Counted from the stretch's first letter, positions 16,987-26,014 are shown. The stretch: 61,751 nt of DNA from Alkalinema sp. CACIAM 70d (GCA_002148405.1 MUGG01000141.1:1-61751), one strand, 5' to 3'. Numbers and translations are program-made. Notes: generated by a model from the letters alone, not told the origin.

Positions 16987-17315
16987 GCAGTAATCCCCCA
17001 CCGGGTCAAGGGGGTGTACTTTCCACCACCAAAGCGACCCCGACCAAGTCGGCAAATGCCAATGTTGAAGTCCTTTACGAGCGTTCGTTCATCCTTGACT
17101 TAAAACAATTGCCGCCTGTCGTTCGCCAACAGGTGCAGGAATTTGTCTTTAGTGATTTTTTCCAAACTAATCATCTCCAGTTTTTACCGGACTTTCGACA
17201 AATGGGCAATAGCGGGATTTTCTATCGCTTCACTTTGGCGGAGCAACTGATCAGCATTGAAGTGACGGGACAAATCATCAAGTTTCTGCGCGTACTCCCC
17301 AAGCCCAACGTTTAA
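16983..17315 (+). CDS. RelE/ParE-like toxin candidate
   Basis: A 110-residue protein. After a 25-residue low-complexity N-terminus, the rest fits the RelE/ParE fold: YERSFILDLKQLPPVVRQQV (helical start, as in many mRNA interferases), then strands with FRQMGNSGIFYRFTLAEQLI and IIKFLRVLPKPN. RelE-type toxins cleave mRNA at the ribosome; ParE types poison gyrase. Conserved catalytic residues cannot be assigned with confidence. Overlap with the small upstream gene indicates translational coupling. It could also be a harmless relative without toxicity. Confidence 0.6.
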   Translation: MSSNPPPGQGGVLSTTKATPTKSANANVEVLYERSFILDLKQLPPVVRQQVQEFVFSDFFQTNHLQFLPDFRQMGNSGIFYRFTLAEQLISIEVTGQIIKFLRVLPKPNV

Positions 17316-17564
17316 TGTCCATGCTCGATCGTGCCTATCAGCATTCTTGACCCTTCAGCGATCGAACGCTGCGATGGGATCGGCCTAAAAAACGCCGACT
17401 AATCCGCCAATGAATACGTCTATGTCATAGCTTGGTCATAGCCTGCTTACTTTTTCAGGGTTTGATGACTTTCTGCTCACATTAAACTTTCCCGCTACTG
17501 TTAAGTCGATAGGCTGGAGGCCGAATACACTGGTCAGTGGAGTGAGAGAAGGAGATAACAAACA

Positions 17565-19166
17565 ATGCATAATACTGCACTGGATCCTACTGAACTGTGG
17601 CAACGCTATCAAGCTTGGCTTTATTACCATGAAGGATTAGGACTCTATCTCGATATCAGCCGGATGCGCTTTGATAATGCCTTCGTTGCTCAGATGCAAC
17701 CTAAATTTGCCCAAGCGTTCCAAGCGATGGCAGATCTGGAAGCGGGGGCGATCGCTAATCCTGACGAAAATCGCATGGTGGGGCACTACTGGCTACGCAC
17801 CCCAGAACTGGCCCCGACGCTGGAACTGCAAACGGAAATTACAACCACTCTGGACGAGATCGATGCCTTTGTCGCTAAGGTGCATCGTGGTGAGATTCAG
17901 CCCCCCAATGCCCCCAAGTTTACCGATGTCCTGTCAATCGGCATTGGCGGCTCGGCCCTGGGCCCTCAGTTTGTCTCCGAGGCCCTTGCTCCTGACTTCC
18001 CTCCCCTCAACCTTCACTTTTTGGACAATACTGATCCAGCGGGCTTCGATCGGATTTTAAATCGCCTCAAGGATCGCCTCAGCACCACCCTGGTCATTAC
18101 CATTTCTAAATCCGGCGGCACCCCCGAAACCCGCAATGGCATGTTGGAAGTGCAACACCTCTACCAAACCCTAGGACTCGACTTTGCCAAGCACGCGATC
18201 GCCATCACCACCGGCGGCAGCAAGTTAGATCAAGTTGCCCAATCGGAAGGCTGGCTGGCCACGTTCCCCATGTACGACTGGGTGGGTGGGCGCACCTCGG
18301 AACTGTCTGCCGTAGGGTTATTACCCGCTGCCCTGCAAGGCGTAGACATCCGCGCCATGCTGAAGGGAGCCAACATCATGGACAGCGCTACCCGCCAAGC
18401 GGATCTCAAAACCAATCCCGCTGCCCTGTTGGCCCTAGCTTGGTACTTCTCCGGTAACGGTAAGGGCGAAAAAGACATGGTAGTCCTGCCCTACAAAGAC
18501 AGCTTGCTGCTATTTAGCCGTTACCTTCAGCAGTTGGTGATGGAGTCCCTCGGTAAGCAATACGACCTAGATGGCAACCTAGTCTGCCAGGGTATTGCAG
18601 TCTATGGCAACAAGGGCACAACCGACCAACACGCCTACGTGCAGCAGTTGCGGGAAGGGGTTCCGAATTTCTTCATCACGTTCATTGAAGTGCTCAAGGA
18701 TCGCAGCCAAGGCTCGATCGAAGTGGAACCGAATGTAACTTCAGGGGATTACCTCTGTGGCCTGCTGCAAGGTACCCGTAAGGCCATCTATGACAACGAT
18801 CGGGATTCCATTACGGTCACCGTCCCAGAAGTCACGGCGGAGATTGTCGGGGCGCTGATTGCGCTCTACGAACGGGCGGTAGGTCTGTACGGCTTTTTGG
18901 TCAACGTCAATTCCTATCACCAACCTGGGGTGGAAGCGGGCAAAAAAGCCGCCGCTGAGGTTTTGGAACTGCAACGCACCCTGCTAACGGTGTTGTCCCA
19001 GGACAAAACGCCGATGCCTCTGATGGATTTAGCAATCCGAGCCAATGCACCCAACGACGTGGAAACGGTTTACAAAATTGTCCGTCACCTTGCTGCCAAC
19101 GATCGGGGGGTGAAATTGCAAGGCGATCTGGCCCATCCCAGTAGCTTACTTGTGTCGATGGCATAG
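17565..19166 (+). CDS. pgi: Glucose-6-phosphate isomerase
   Basis: Interconverts glucose 6-phosphate and fructose 6-phosphate in glycolysis, gluconeogenesis and the oxidative pentose phosphate route. The 533-residue length is normal for the cyanobacterial type. Seen motifs: sugar-phosphate-binding SIGIGGSALGPQFVSEAL, ITISKSGGTPETRNG, and the catalytic region with GNKGTTDQHAYVQQLREG. The ATG is preceded by AAGGAG 10 bases upstream. The gene ends inside a 4 x 14-bp tandem repeat and is followed by a strong hairpin shared with the convergent ferredoxin gene. The function is secure. Confidence 0.96.
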   Translation: MHNTALDPTELWQRYQAWLYYHEGLGLYLDISRMRFDNAFVAQMQPKFAQAFQAMADLEAGAIANPDENRMVGHYWLRTPELAPTLELQTEITTTLDEIDAFVAKVHRGEIQPPNAPKFTDVLSIGIGGSALGPQFVSEALAPDFPPLNLHFLDNTDPAGFDRILNRLKDRLSTTLVITISKSGGTPETRNGMLEVQHLYQTLGLDFAKHAIAITTGGSKLDQVAQSEGWLATFPMYDWVGGRTSELSAVGLLPAALQGVDIRAMLKGANIMDSATRQADLKTNPAALLALAWYFSGNGKGEKDMVVLPYKDSLLLFSRYLQQLVMESLGKQYDLDGNLVCQGIAVYGNKGTTDQHAYVQQLREGVPNFFITFIEVLKDRSQGSIEVEPNVTSGDYLCGLLQGTRKAIYDNDRDSITVTVPEVTAEIVGALIALYERAVGLYGFLVNVNSYHQPGVEAGKKAAAEVLELQRTLLTVLSQDKTPMPLMDLAIRANAPNDVETVYKIVRHLAANDRGVKLQGDLAHPSSLLVSMA

Positions 19167-19213
19167 CTGTGATGGCATAGCTGTGATGGCATAGCTGCGA
19201 TGGCATAGCTGCG
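19158..19213. repeat. Four tandem copies of a 14-bp unit over the pgi stop codon
   Basis: The unit ATGGCATAGCTGTG (last two copies ATGGCATAGCTGCG) is repeated at 19158, 19172, 19186 and 19200. The pgi stop TAG (19164-19166) lies in the first copy. Because 14 is not a multiple of three, the TAGs of successive copies fall in all three reading frames. Confidence 0.92.
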
Positions 19214-19255
19214 ATCGCTGAAAATCGTTGGGACAACCATCATCGCCAAGCAAAA

Positions 19256-19288
19256 CGGGGAACTGGATTTCAGTTCCCCGCTTTATTT
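19256..19288. terminator. Bidirectional terminator between pgi and petF
   Basis: A perfect 10-bp stem (CGGGGAACTG at 19256-19265, CAGTTCCCCG at 19271-19280) with a 5-nt loop. T-rich sequence follows on the plus strand (CTTTATTT) and TTTTG on the minus strand, so it can stop both convergent transcripts. Confidence 0.85.
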
Positions 19289-19346
19289 GCAACTATGAGA
19301 AGCGTAAAGTTGCGCTTTAAATTTAAGAAGTTAGAGTCCGTACAAA

Positions 19347-19646
19347 TTAGTACAGAGCTTCTTCTTGGTGGGTCATGATGGTGCAATCAGAGCTGGGGTA
19401 TGCGACACAGGTCAACACATAGCCAGCTTCGATTTGATCATCATCCAAGAAGGACTGGTCAGACTGATCAACGGTACCAGCGGTGATTTTACCAGCACAG
19501 GTGGAGCAAGCACCCGCACGGCAGGAGTAGGGCAGGTCAATCCCTGCTTCTTCTGCTGCGTCAAGAATATAAGTGTCATCATCCACGTCGATCGTGGTGT
19601 TCAAACCTTCAGCTTCATTGATTAGCGTGACCTTGTAAGTTGCCAT
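19347..19646 (-). CDS. petF: Plant-type [2Fe-2S] ferredoxin
   Basis: A 99-residue ferredoxin, the soluble electron carrier that accepts electrons from photosystem I and feeds ferredoxin-NADP reductase, nitrite reductase and other enzymes. The four cluster ligands are visible: C42, C47, C50 and C80 in SCRAGACSTC and VLTCVAYP. The protein is acidic, as expected for docking. I chose the ATG at 19646 because it gives the standard MATYKVTL start and follows GAGAGGA; the frame extends eight residues further without support. It is monocistronic, with a long 5' region and a shared terminator. Confidence 0.96.
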   Translation of the reverse strand: MATYKVTLINEAEGLNTTIDVDDDTYILDAAEEAGIDLPYSCRAGACSTCAGKITAGTVDQSDQSFLDDDQIEAGYVLTCVAYPSSDCTIMTHQEEALY

Positions 19647-19670
19647 GCAGTGGTCCTCTCTATTAAACAA

Positions 19671-20136
19671 GAATGGCTAATGTGCCCAATCTAAATGTTA
19701 GATGGCGACACCATACACCAATGAGAATCGGCAAATGGAACTAGCCTCGATATCAGATACTACGGGAAAAAACCAAGTTATGACGATCGAGATTGCTCTT
19801 GGATGAATGGGATTCGTAATCAGACTTGGCGATTTGATCTACTTATACTTATAGGACAGTAAGAAGATGTACCGATTGATGTATTGGAGCCAACATCGGA
19901 CAAGGGTTTCAGACTCTCTTAGACGATAGAAGTTTCTCTGTAAACAACCTCGAAGAAATGCTTTCAATCACGAACGAATCCTTACAACTACTCATTCAGA
20001 GGCATTTCCTGAAGTTCGTCTTATGTCTTTTAGGGGAATGATTTATCTTGCTTATGTTTTCGATCGTAAACCTTGACGCCCCTTCTGCAGATCAGGCGAG
20101 AGATCAGCTGATCAATCACTCCATTCTCTCGGTGAG
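19671..20136. other. Intergenic region upstream of petF
   Basis: This 466-bp stretch separates petF from the iminopeptidase gene, both on the minus strand. It must hold the petF promoter, but no convincing -35/-10 pair could be picked by eye. A perfect 12-bp palindrome GATCAGCTGATC sits at 20102-20113. No gene is seen. Confidence 0.5.
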
Positions 20137-21090
20137 TTAAGGCGATTGATGGGCAAAGCGATCGGTCGCATCCAGCAATGCGGTCAGGATTCCCGGTTCT
20201 GTCATGGAATGGCCAGCATCGGGCACCACGATGAATTCTGCTTGGGGTAACATCTTGTGCAAATCCCACGCCGATCGCATGGGACAAACTACGTCGTAAC
20301 GCCCCTGAACAATCACCGTGGGAATCTGTTGAATGCGATCGCAGTGCCGCAACAGTTGATCGTCCGTTTCAAAAAATCCTCGATTCACAAAATAATGACA
20401 CTCAATCCGCGCAAAGGCTTCTGCAAATTCCAGTTCACCAAATTTCGTTAGGAAGTCAGGATCCACAAATAATTTGCTGGTAGAGCCTTCCCACACTGAC
20501 CAGGCTCGGGCTGCCGTAGCACGGACTTGAGGATCCTCGCTGGTCAGTCGTTGGTAATAGGCGGTCAGTAAGTCGTCCTGTTCTGTGGGTGGAATGGGTG
20601 CAAGGTAAGCCTCCCACGCATCGGGAAATAGGTAGCTAGACCCCGACTGGTAAAACCAAAGAATTTCCTGGCGACGCAATAGAAAGATTCCCCGTAGGAT
20701 TAAGCCTGTGCAGCGATCGGGGTGGGTTTGGGCATAGGCCAAGGAAAGGGTACTGCCCCAACTCCCTCCAAACACCGTCCAGCGATCGATCCCCAAATGC
20801 TCCCGCAGGGTTTCAATATCCTGTACTAAGTCCCAGGTAGTGTTCTCCCGTAGTTCCGCATGGGGGGTACTGCGTCCACAGCCCCGTTGGTCAAAGAGGA
20901 CAATCCGCCATTGCCGGGGATCAAACATTTGACGATAAATCGGCAAACAGCCCCCTCCTGGGCCACCATGGAGAAAAACTACAGGTTTTCCTTCGGGATT
21001 CCCTACCTGTTCGTAGTAAATTCGGTGTAGGTCAGAAACTTGTAGAAACCCTGATTGATAGGGTTCGATCGCAGGATAGGGTTGGCGCAT
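20137..21090 (-). CDS. pip: Prolyl iminopeptidase
   Basis: An alpha/beta-hydrolase of the S33 family (317 residues, normal length) that removes N-terminal proline from peptides in the cytoplasm. The oxyanion motif HGGPGGG is at residues 41-47, the nucleophile is S110 in GGSWGS, and the acid and histidine lie in RYDVVCP and DAGHSMTEP near the C-terminus. The LFDQRGCGRS motif is typical of the family. The gene is flanked by long intergenic regions and seems monocistronic. Function is well supported by motifs and length. Confidence 0.93.
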   Translation of the reverse strand: MRQPYPAIEPYQSGFLQVSDLHRIYYEQVGNPEGKPVVFLHGGPGGGCLPIYRQMFDPRQWRIVLFDQRGCGRSTPHAELRENTTWDLVQDIETLREHLGIDRWTVFGGSWGSTLSLAYAQTHPDRCTGLILRGIFLLRRQEILWFYQSGSSYLFPDAWEAYLAPIPPTEQDDLLTAYYQRLTSEDPQVRATAARAWSVWEGSTSKLFVDPDFLTKFGELEFAEAFARIECHYFVNRGFFETDDQLLRHCDRIQQIPTVIVQGRYDVVCPMRSAWDLHKMLPQAEFIVVPDAGHSMTEPGILTALLDATDRFAHQSP

Positions 21091-21107
21091 CGCAAAACCT
21101 ACGGTAG

Positions 21108-21137
21108 AGAGCAGATTGTATTGTAAAGAGCAGATTG
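21108..21137. repeat. 19-bp period direct repeat upstream of pip
   Basis: AGAGCAGATTG occurs at 21108-21118 and 21127-21137, just upstream of the minus-strand iminopeptidase start and in the leader of the divergent response regulator gene. Confidence 0.7.
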
Positions 21138-21266
21138 AAAACCGCCCAATCTATTTGTAAGGGCGTATTGTAGGGGCGTCATTGGTGGTTTGACTCCCTT
21201 CAGCACTTCCCTTAGAAATCATCCCGTCATCAACACCAGCATGTCGTTACTTTTCCACTACCCGTT

Positions 21267-22166
21267 ATGGAATCCCCACCTTTGCCGAGCCCACTCTCCA
21301 GCCTTTCCATCTTGTTAGCCGAGGACAACCCCATCAACCAAGACCTCTTTAGACAAATGCTAGAGCGTCTTGGGCATCGCGTTCATGCCGTGGGAGATGG
21401 GATCGCGGTCTTAGAAGCGTTGCAGCAGCAAACCTATGACGTGGTGCTGTTGGATTTGAAAATGCCTCGCCTAGATGGGCTTGAAACGGCTGTCCGCATT
21501 TGCCAGATGTCTGGGCCTCGTCCTGTGCTAATTGCCCTCACGGCTAACAGTCACTTGGAGGATCAAGATCGCTGTCTGCAAGCAGGAATGGATGATTTTT
21601 TGAGCAAACCACTCCGAATGATGGACTTGAGCCGAATGCTCGATCGCTATGCCCTGCGACGGGCTGATATGGCTGGGTTTTCTGGAAAAGCAGTGCCTGA
21701 CGACGATCGCCCCGTTCATCCTGCAATCAATCCTTCTGCTAATTCTTCACCACTACCTGCTGTCACCAGCGCCTCTGAATCTCCATTGGTTCATCCGCCG
21801 ATCGATTTTCAGCATCTTCGACAACTGAAAAAAGAATTTGCTGACGAGGATAGTTTTTTTAGTGAAATGTTGCAGAGCTACTGGAGAACGAGCGCGACAT
21901 TAATTCAACAAATTCAATTCGCAGCCCAAGAAGAGGATCTGATCGCCCTTGAGTTTGCCCTGCATGGCTTGAAATCAATTAGCGCCAGTATCGGGGCCTA
22001 TCCCCTCGTCCAGATAGCTGAACAAGTGGAACAACACAGCCAAGCAGGAACGATCGAACCCACAGCGATTGATGCCGTCGTTCAGGCCCATCAAGCGGTG
22101 TGTCAAGCCATTCAGCAAGAACTAACGCGGTTATCGTTGGTTCATCTCGATACCCGATTGAAGTAG
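21267..22166 (+). CDS. Response regulator with C-terminal HPt domain
   Basis: A 299-residue two-domain signalling protein. Residues 14-125 form a receiver: acidic pocket AEDNP, phosphoacceptor D63 in VVLLDLKMP, and K114 in FLSKPLR. After a Ser/Pro-rich linker (about 130-175), residues 185-290 form a histidine phosphotransfer domain with probable H232 in EFALHGLKSISASIGA. REC-HPt proteins act as relay modules of hybrid histidine kinases. No kinase gene is adjacent, so it is an orphan relay or a piece separated from its kinase. The start ATG at 21267 begins a short flexible tail before the receiver. Confidence 0.88.
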   Translation: MESPPLPSPLSSLSILLAEDNPINQDLFRQMLERLGHRVHAVGDGIAVLEALQQQTYDVVLLDLKMPRLDGLETAVRICQMSGPRPVLIALTANSHLEDQDRCLQAGMDDFLSKPLRMMDLSRMLDRYALRRADMAGFSGKAVPDDDRPVHPAINPSANSSPLPAVTSASESPLVHPPIDFQHLRQLKKEFADEDSFFSEMLQSYWRTSATLIQQIQFAAQEEDLIALEFALHGLKSISASIGAYPLVQIAEQVEQHSQAGTIEPTAIDAVVQAHQAVCQAIQQELTRLSLVHLDTRLK

Positions 22167-22242
22167 CGATCAATCCAGAATCGCTCAAGTACTCGCCTTT
22201 AACGAACCTAATCACGATCGACCGTGCTGCAAAGATAAGATT

Positions 22243-23310
22243 CTACCGTTCCAAACTTCTGGGATCCAACACGTCGCGCAGCCCATCTCCCAGTAGATTA
22301 AATGCCAGTACCGTAACGACGATCAAAAAAGCTGGAGCCCAGATTAGCCAGGGCTGCAAAATCAAAATCGAAGCATTGGTTGCCAAGGATAACATATTGC
22401 CCCAGGATGGATCCGGTTGCTGAATTCCTAAACCAATTAAACTAAGAATTGCCTCGGCAATGATAAAGCTGGGAACCGATAGCGTGGCGGAAATAATCAC
22501 ATAGGTCGCTGTCTGGGGCAGGACGTGGTAGAGGATGATGTAGAGCGGTTTGCCTCCCATGGCTCGAGCGGCTTGGATAAATTCCCGCTCTTTGATGGAT
22601 AAGACCTGGCCCCGAATCACCCGTGCCAAGCTAGCCCAGCTGATCAATGAGGTGATGAACGTGACGAGCAAAAATCGTTGAGAACTGGTGAGGCCCGGTG
22701 GGAGAACCGCAGCCAAGGCAATCAGTAGATAAATGCCAGGAATCGTCATCAAGACTTCCACTAACCGCATCAGGATGACATCGATCCAACCGCCAAAGTA
22801 GCCTGCGATGCCACCCACCAGCATTCCGATCGGGAAGGAAATGGCGATCCCCACCAGCCCGATAAACAAGCTGACGCGCCCACCGTAGACGAGGCGACTG
22901 AATTGGTCGCGGGCTTGCTCGTCGGTACCCAGCAGGTTCAATTTGCCGTTGCCGTCGGTGCCCAAAAGATGGAGATTACTGGGAATCAAGCCAGCCAGCT
23001 TATAGTTCGCCCCTTGGACAAACAGTCGCAGGGGGGAAGGTTGGCTACGATCGACCCGCAGTTCCCGCTGGCCAGTTTGCACATCGATCGGGCCTTGGGT
23101 GGTGGGATAGACATGGGGGCCGATAAATTTGCCGGACTGGTCAACCCAGTGAATTTGAGTCGGTGGCAAGAGTGCCCCATCGACCTGGGAATCGTAGGGA
23201 TCATAGGGCGCAATGAACTCAGCCAAAATCACAATGACGTAGAACAAGGCCAAAATCAGGCCACCCCAGCGAGCCAGGTTATTTTTCTGTAACCGTTGCC
23301 ACCAATCCAT
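22243..23310 (-). CDS. Oligopeptide/dipeptide-type ABC transporter permease (OppC/DppC family)
   Basis: A 355-residue inner-membrane permease with the BPD_transp_1 fold. The first membrane helix (about residues 15-33) is followed by an extracytoplasmic insertion of roughly 90 residues, then the family motif LLGTDEQARDQFSRLVYGGRVSL, five more membrane segments, and the coupling EAA-like loop REFIQAARAMGGKPLYIILYHVLP. The end DGLRDVLDPR is typical. It would form half of a channel for peptides or nickel-type ligands. Other transporter subunits are not in the window, so it is an isolated subunit gene, common in cyanobacteria. Confidence 0.9.
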   Translation of the reverse strand: MDWWQRLQKNNLARWGGLILALFYVIVILAEFIAPYDPYDSQVDGALLPPTQIHWVDQSGKFIGPHVYPTTQGPIDVQTGQRELRVDRSQPSPLRLFVQGANYKLAGLIPSNLHLLGTDGNGKLNLLGTDEQARDQFSRLVYGGRVSLFIGLVGIAISFPIGMLVGGIAGYFGGWIDVILMRLVEVLMTIPGIYLLIALAAVLPPGLTSSQRFLLVTFITSLISWASLARVIRGQVLSIKEREFIQAARAMGGKPLYIILYHVLPQTATYVIISATLSVPSFIIAEAILSLIGLGIQQPDPSWGNMLSLATNASILILQPWLIWAPAFLIVVTVLAFNLLGDGLRDVLDPRSLER

Positions 23311-23320
23311 AGCAGTCTCT

Positions 23321-23383
23321 GTTTCTAGAAAACAATTGAAGTGACTAAAATTAGTTTCTATTGTCTATGGTTTTCTAGAAAAC
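23321..23383 (-). promoter_or_regulatory. Paired palindromes upstream of the OppC-type gene
   Basis: GTTTTCTAGAAAAC at 23370-23383 is a perfect 14-bp palindrome; a near copy, GTTTCTAGAAAAC, lies at 23321-23333, directly before the permease start at 23310. Two copies 49 bp apart at a promoter look like operator sites for a dimeric repressor, but the regulator is unknown. Confidence 0.45.
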
Positions 23384-23397
23384 GTCTGGAATTTCCT

Positions 23398-23440
23398 AGT
23401 TGAGCCACCTTAAAGTTGAGCCACCCTAGTTGAGCTTCAG
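23398..23440. repeat. Three degenerate copies of an AGTTGAGCCACC unit
   Basis: AGTTGAGCCACC starts at 23398 and 23414, and a truncated AGTTGAGC at 23428. The spacing is 14-16 bp. It lies in the 193-bp gap between the permease and the Uma2 gene. Confidence 0.75.
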
Positions 23441-23457
23441 TGGAGCGATTGCCATTA

Positions 23458-23512
23458 GCGCTAATCCTCAGCGCTAATCCTCGTGGCGCAAACCATCTCG
23501 GCGCTAATCATC
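23458..23512. repeat. GCGCTAATCMTC repeats over the Uma2 gene stop codon
   Basis: Copies begin at 23458, 23471 and 23501. The last contains the minus-strand stop codon (23504-23506) of the Uma2 gene; the other two lie downstream of the gene in its reading direction. Confidence 0.8.
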
Positions 23513-24121
23513 CGCACTCAGTACCTGCGCTGCTGTTAGCTGCAATGTTGGCAACGTTGGCGACTGGAGCAGTGCATCCCCTTGAAACGTCACAAACTCA
23601 TAGCGATCGTGCTCCTGCCGATCGTCCTGCCGGTCGCTGACCAAACGACCAACTCGCACCCAGGCCCGTTCTGGATCAATTTGCCAAAACTCTGGAATGC
23701 CGCGATCGCCATACTCCTTGGGCTTTTGCACGTAATCCCGTTGGTAGTTTTCTGTGGCTTCGCTCCCCGGTGAGACAATTTCAATCACGATCGCCGGATT
23801 GGGTTCATGCAGGAACAAACAAGCCTGAGATCGCCCTTTAATGGCCAAGCGAGACTCCACCGAATGTACTAACAGATCAGGATCACGGGCACTCGCATGG
23901 GCACTGCGGACTTCTAGCTTTTGCTTAATGCCTAAGCGCTGAAACGGTAGACCCACCTTCAAAAATGCCGCGAACAATAAGCTGACGATCGCAGTATTAA
24001 TCGTACTTTCCGTCCCCATGTCCACCAACACTCCATCCACCAGCTCATAACGGGTTTCCTGCCCATCTTCATAGGCTAAGAATGCTTCCAGAGTCATCCG
24101 GTCTGTCATGGCGATCGTCAT
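23504..24121 (-). CDS. Uma2 family putative nuclease (DUF820)
   Basis: A 205-residue protein of the Uma2 family, which has the PD-(D/E)xK restriction-nuclease fold and is greatly expanded in cyanobacteria. Visible elements: the start MTLEAFLAYEDGQETRYELVDG, the acidic pair in RDPDLLVHS and AIVIEIVSPGSE (E-x-V instead of the E-x-K of active nucleases, as usual in this family), and RGIPEFWQIDPERAWV. Function in the cell is unknown; transposition-linked or defence roles have been guessed. An alternative ATG five codons in is possible. A second, distantly similar copy is at 38531-39094. Confidence 0.88.
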   Translation of the reverse strand: MTIAMTDRMTLEAFLAYEDGQETRYELVDGVLVDMGTESTINTAIVSLLFAAFLKVGLPFQRLGIKQKLEVRSAHASARDPDLLVHSVESRLAIKGRSQACLFLHEPNPAIVIEIVSPGSEATENYQRDYVQKPKEYGDRGIPEFWQIDPERAWVRVGRLVSDRQDDRQEHDRYEFVTFQGDALLQSPTLPTLQLTAAQVLSADD

Positions 24122-24593
24122 GGAATCTTGCCTTATCTGCCGCTACGGTATCTCCATTCTATCGAGCCGATCGATTTCCACTAGGCACCTATCACACTCA
24201 CGTGATACCCCTGTTTCTTCTCAATGCCAACTCGCGAAAAATTCTCAATCAGCCGAACTTCCCTAGAAAAACCGAGGGGAATTCTGACTTGCAGAAGGGG
24301 CCAATCATGATATAAAGGTTTAGGTTTCGTAACAAATTTCTTAATTCGTTACTTAATCCGTTCATCAGTTCACTTGTGATTGCCCAAAAAAACACGCCAA
24401 ATGCCGAAAACCAACCCAATGCTTCTGTCTAATGGCTTGTGTTCGTGGGATTTGTGTTCGTGGGTTGCGTTCTGTGGGGGCTGTGCAGGTGGGCCGCTAG
24501 ACTGCGGTGATGTTTTTGCACATCGCTGATCATCTTTAAAAGAGCCTGCGGTATCTACTGTGGGCAGTTTTTGTGCGTCTTTATGGAGTAACA
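24122..24593. other. Intergenic region upstream of desA
   Basis: This 472-bp divergent region between the Uma2 gene and desA should hold the desA promoter. TTGTGTTCGTGGG is directly repeated at 24437-24449 and 24452-24464 (15-bp period). No promoter or coding feature is otherwise clear. Confidence 0.5.
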
Positions 24594-25664
24594 ATGACGG
24601 CAATTGTCCAACTAACCCAACCCACACCCCATCCGCTAACCGCGCCGGGATCAAAATTGCGCCTCAAGGATATTATCAAAACTTTGCCCCGAGAATGCTT
24701 CCAGAAAAATGCGCGTAAAGCCTGGACTCAGGTCGTGGTTAATATCGCCATGGTTGCCCTGGGATATTGCGCGATCGCGCTGTCTCCCTGGTATTTACTG
24801 CCCTTAGCGTGGATTTTTACAGGCACCGCACTGACCGGATTTTTTGTCATTGGGCATGATTGCGGTCATCGCTCCTTTGCAAAGCGGCGCTGGGTCAATG
24901 ATCTCGTGGGCCACCTCGTTTTCTTGCCCTTGATTTACCCCTTCCACAGTTGGCGTCTGCTCCACGATGTCCACCACCGCTACACCAACAAAATGGATGT
25001 GGACAACGCTTGGCAACCCTTCCGCACGGAATACTATGATAGCTTGGATCCGGTAAAACGGACGGGTTATGAATTGATGCGGGGTAAGTTCTGGTGGATC
25101 GGTTCTATTCTCCACTGGGCATTGATTCACTTTGATTTGGAGAACTACAAACCCCGCGATCGGGCTAAGGCGAATTTCTCCAACTGGTTTGTGATCATCG
25201 GCGGTGTGATCGGGCTGTCTCTATTACTCGCCTTCACTGGCCCTTGGGGATTGGTCAAATTCTGGTTGATGCCTTGGATGGTGTATCACTTCTGGATGAG
25301 CACCTTCACGATCGTGCACCATACACTGCCCGGAATTCCCTTCCAAGAGCCGGAAGTGTGGGATGAAGCGAAGGCTCAACTGTTCGGAACCGTGCATTGT
25401 GACTATCCCTTTGGCGTGGAGTTCCTTTGCCATAAGATTAACGTTCACATTCCCCACCACCTATCCGTCGCGATTCCCTCCTACAACCTGCGCATAGCCC
25501 ACAATCGCCTGAAGGAAATTTGGGGAGATGAGCTCGTTGAACGGCGCTTTAACTGGGACTTGGTGAAGGAAATCACCGATAACTGCCACCTGTATGAACC
25601 GGAAACGTCCTTCTACCAAACTTTTGCGCAATACAAAGCAAAAAAGGCGGCGGGGTTAAACTAA
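24594..25664 (+). CDS. desA: Acyl-lipid Delta-12 desaturase (DesA type)
   Basis: A 356-residue membrane di-iron desaturase that places a double bond at the Delta-12 position of acyl chains on membrane lipids, using ferredoxin as electron donor. The three histidine boxes are clear: HDCGH, HDVHH and HIPHH. The context GHDCGHRSFAKRRWVNDLVGH and WLMPWMVYHFWMSTFTIVHH is that of cyanobacterial DesA rather than DesB or DesC. The ATG at 24594 was chosen because GGAG lies six bases upstream; a GTG seven codons earlier is less likely. DesA helps membranes stay fluid in the cold. Substrate position is inferred from similarity. Confidence 0.9.
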   Translation: MTAIVQLTQPTPHPLTAPGSKLRLKDIIKTLPRECFQKNARKAWTQVVVNIAMVALGYCAIALSPWYLLPLAWIFTGTALTGFFVIGHDCGHRSFAKRRWVNDLVGHLVFLPLIYPFHSWRLLHDVHHRYTNKMDVDNAWQPFRTEYYDSLDPVKRTGYELMRGKFWWIGSILHWALIHFDLENYKPRDRAKANFSNWFVIIGGVIGLSLLLAFTGPWGLVKFWLMPWMVYHFWMSTFTIVHHTLPGIPFQEPEVWDEAKAQLFGTVHCDYPFGVEFLCHKINVHIPHHLSVAIPSYNLRIAHNRLKEIWGDELVERRFNWDLVKEITDNCHLYEPETSFYQTFAQYKAKKAAGLN

Positions 25665-25780
25665 CCGGCTTCCACTGGCAGATTTGACCGAGCTAACAGC
25701 TTTACACTCGCGAGGTCGAATCCATTCAATTAATCCAGTGAATTCATTTGTTCAAACAAAAAAATAAACGGTAAAAACGA

Positions 25781-25812
25781 GATGATGGGGCATTACCTGT
25801 CATCTTTTTTTG
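25781..25812 (+). terminator. Rho-independent terminator of desA
   Basis: AGATGA pairs with TCATCT, with an inner GG/CC pair, and is followed directly by a run of seven T. It lies about 115 bp after the desA stop. Coordinates may be off by one base. Confidence 0.75.
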
Positions 25813-25857
25813 CAGATTTTTGATGCAGATGACTACGCAGCTTCTGGGATAGTATGA

Positions 25858-25917
25858 CTGCTGGCAATCAAGCATTGCTGCTGGTAATTAAGCGTTGCTG
25901 TTGGCAATCAAATGTAA
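25858..25917. repeat. Three degenerate tandem copies of a 20-bp unit
   Basis: CTGCTGGCAATCAAGCATTG, CTGCTGGTAATTAAGCGTTG and a diverged third copy beginning CTGTTGGCAATCAA follow one another at 25858, 25878 and 25898, upstream of frmA. Confidence 0.82.
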
Positions 25918-26014
25918 CGGAACATTATGTAACTCCATTGGAATGTTTGGGAGATAGTGTCAAGATTAGAACATCGGTATTTCACCAGGTTTTACGATTC
26001 GGGAGAAGTCAGGA

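Larger units (their letters stand above)
25665..26014. other. Intergenic region between desA and frmA
   Basis: This 350-bp region holds a terminator after desA (25781-25812), a 3 x 20-bp degenerate repeat (25858-25917) and the presumed frmA promoter and leader. No further gene is seen. Confidence 0.55.
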
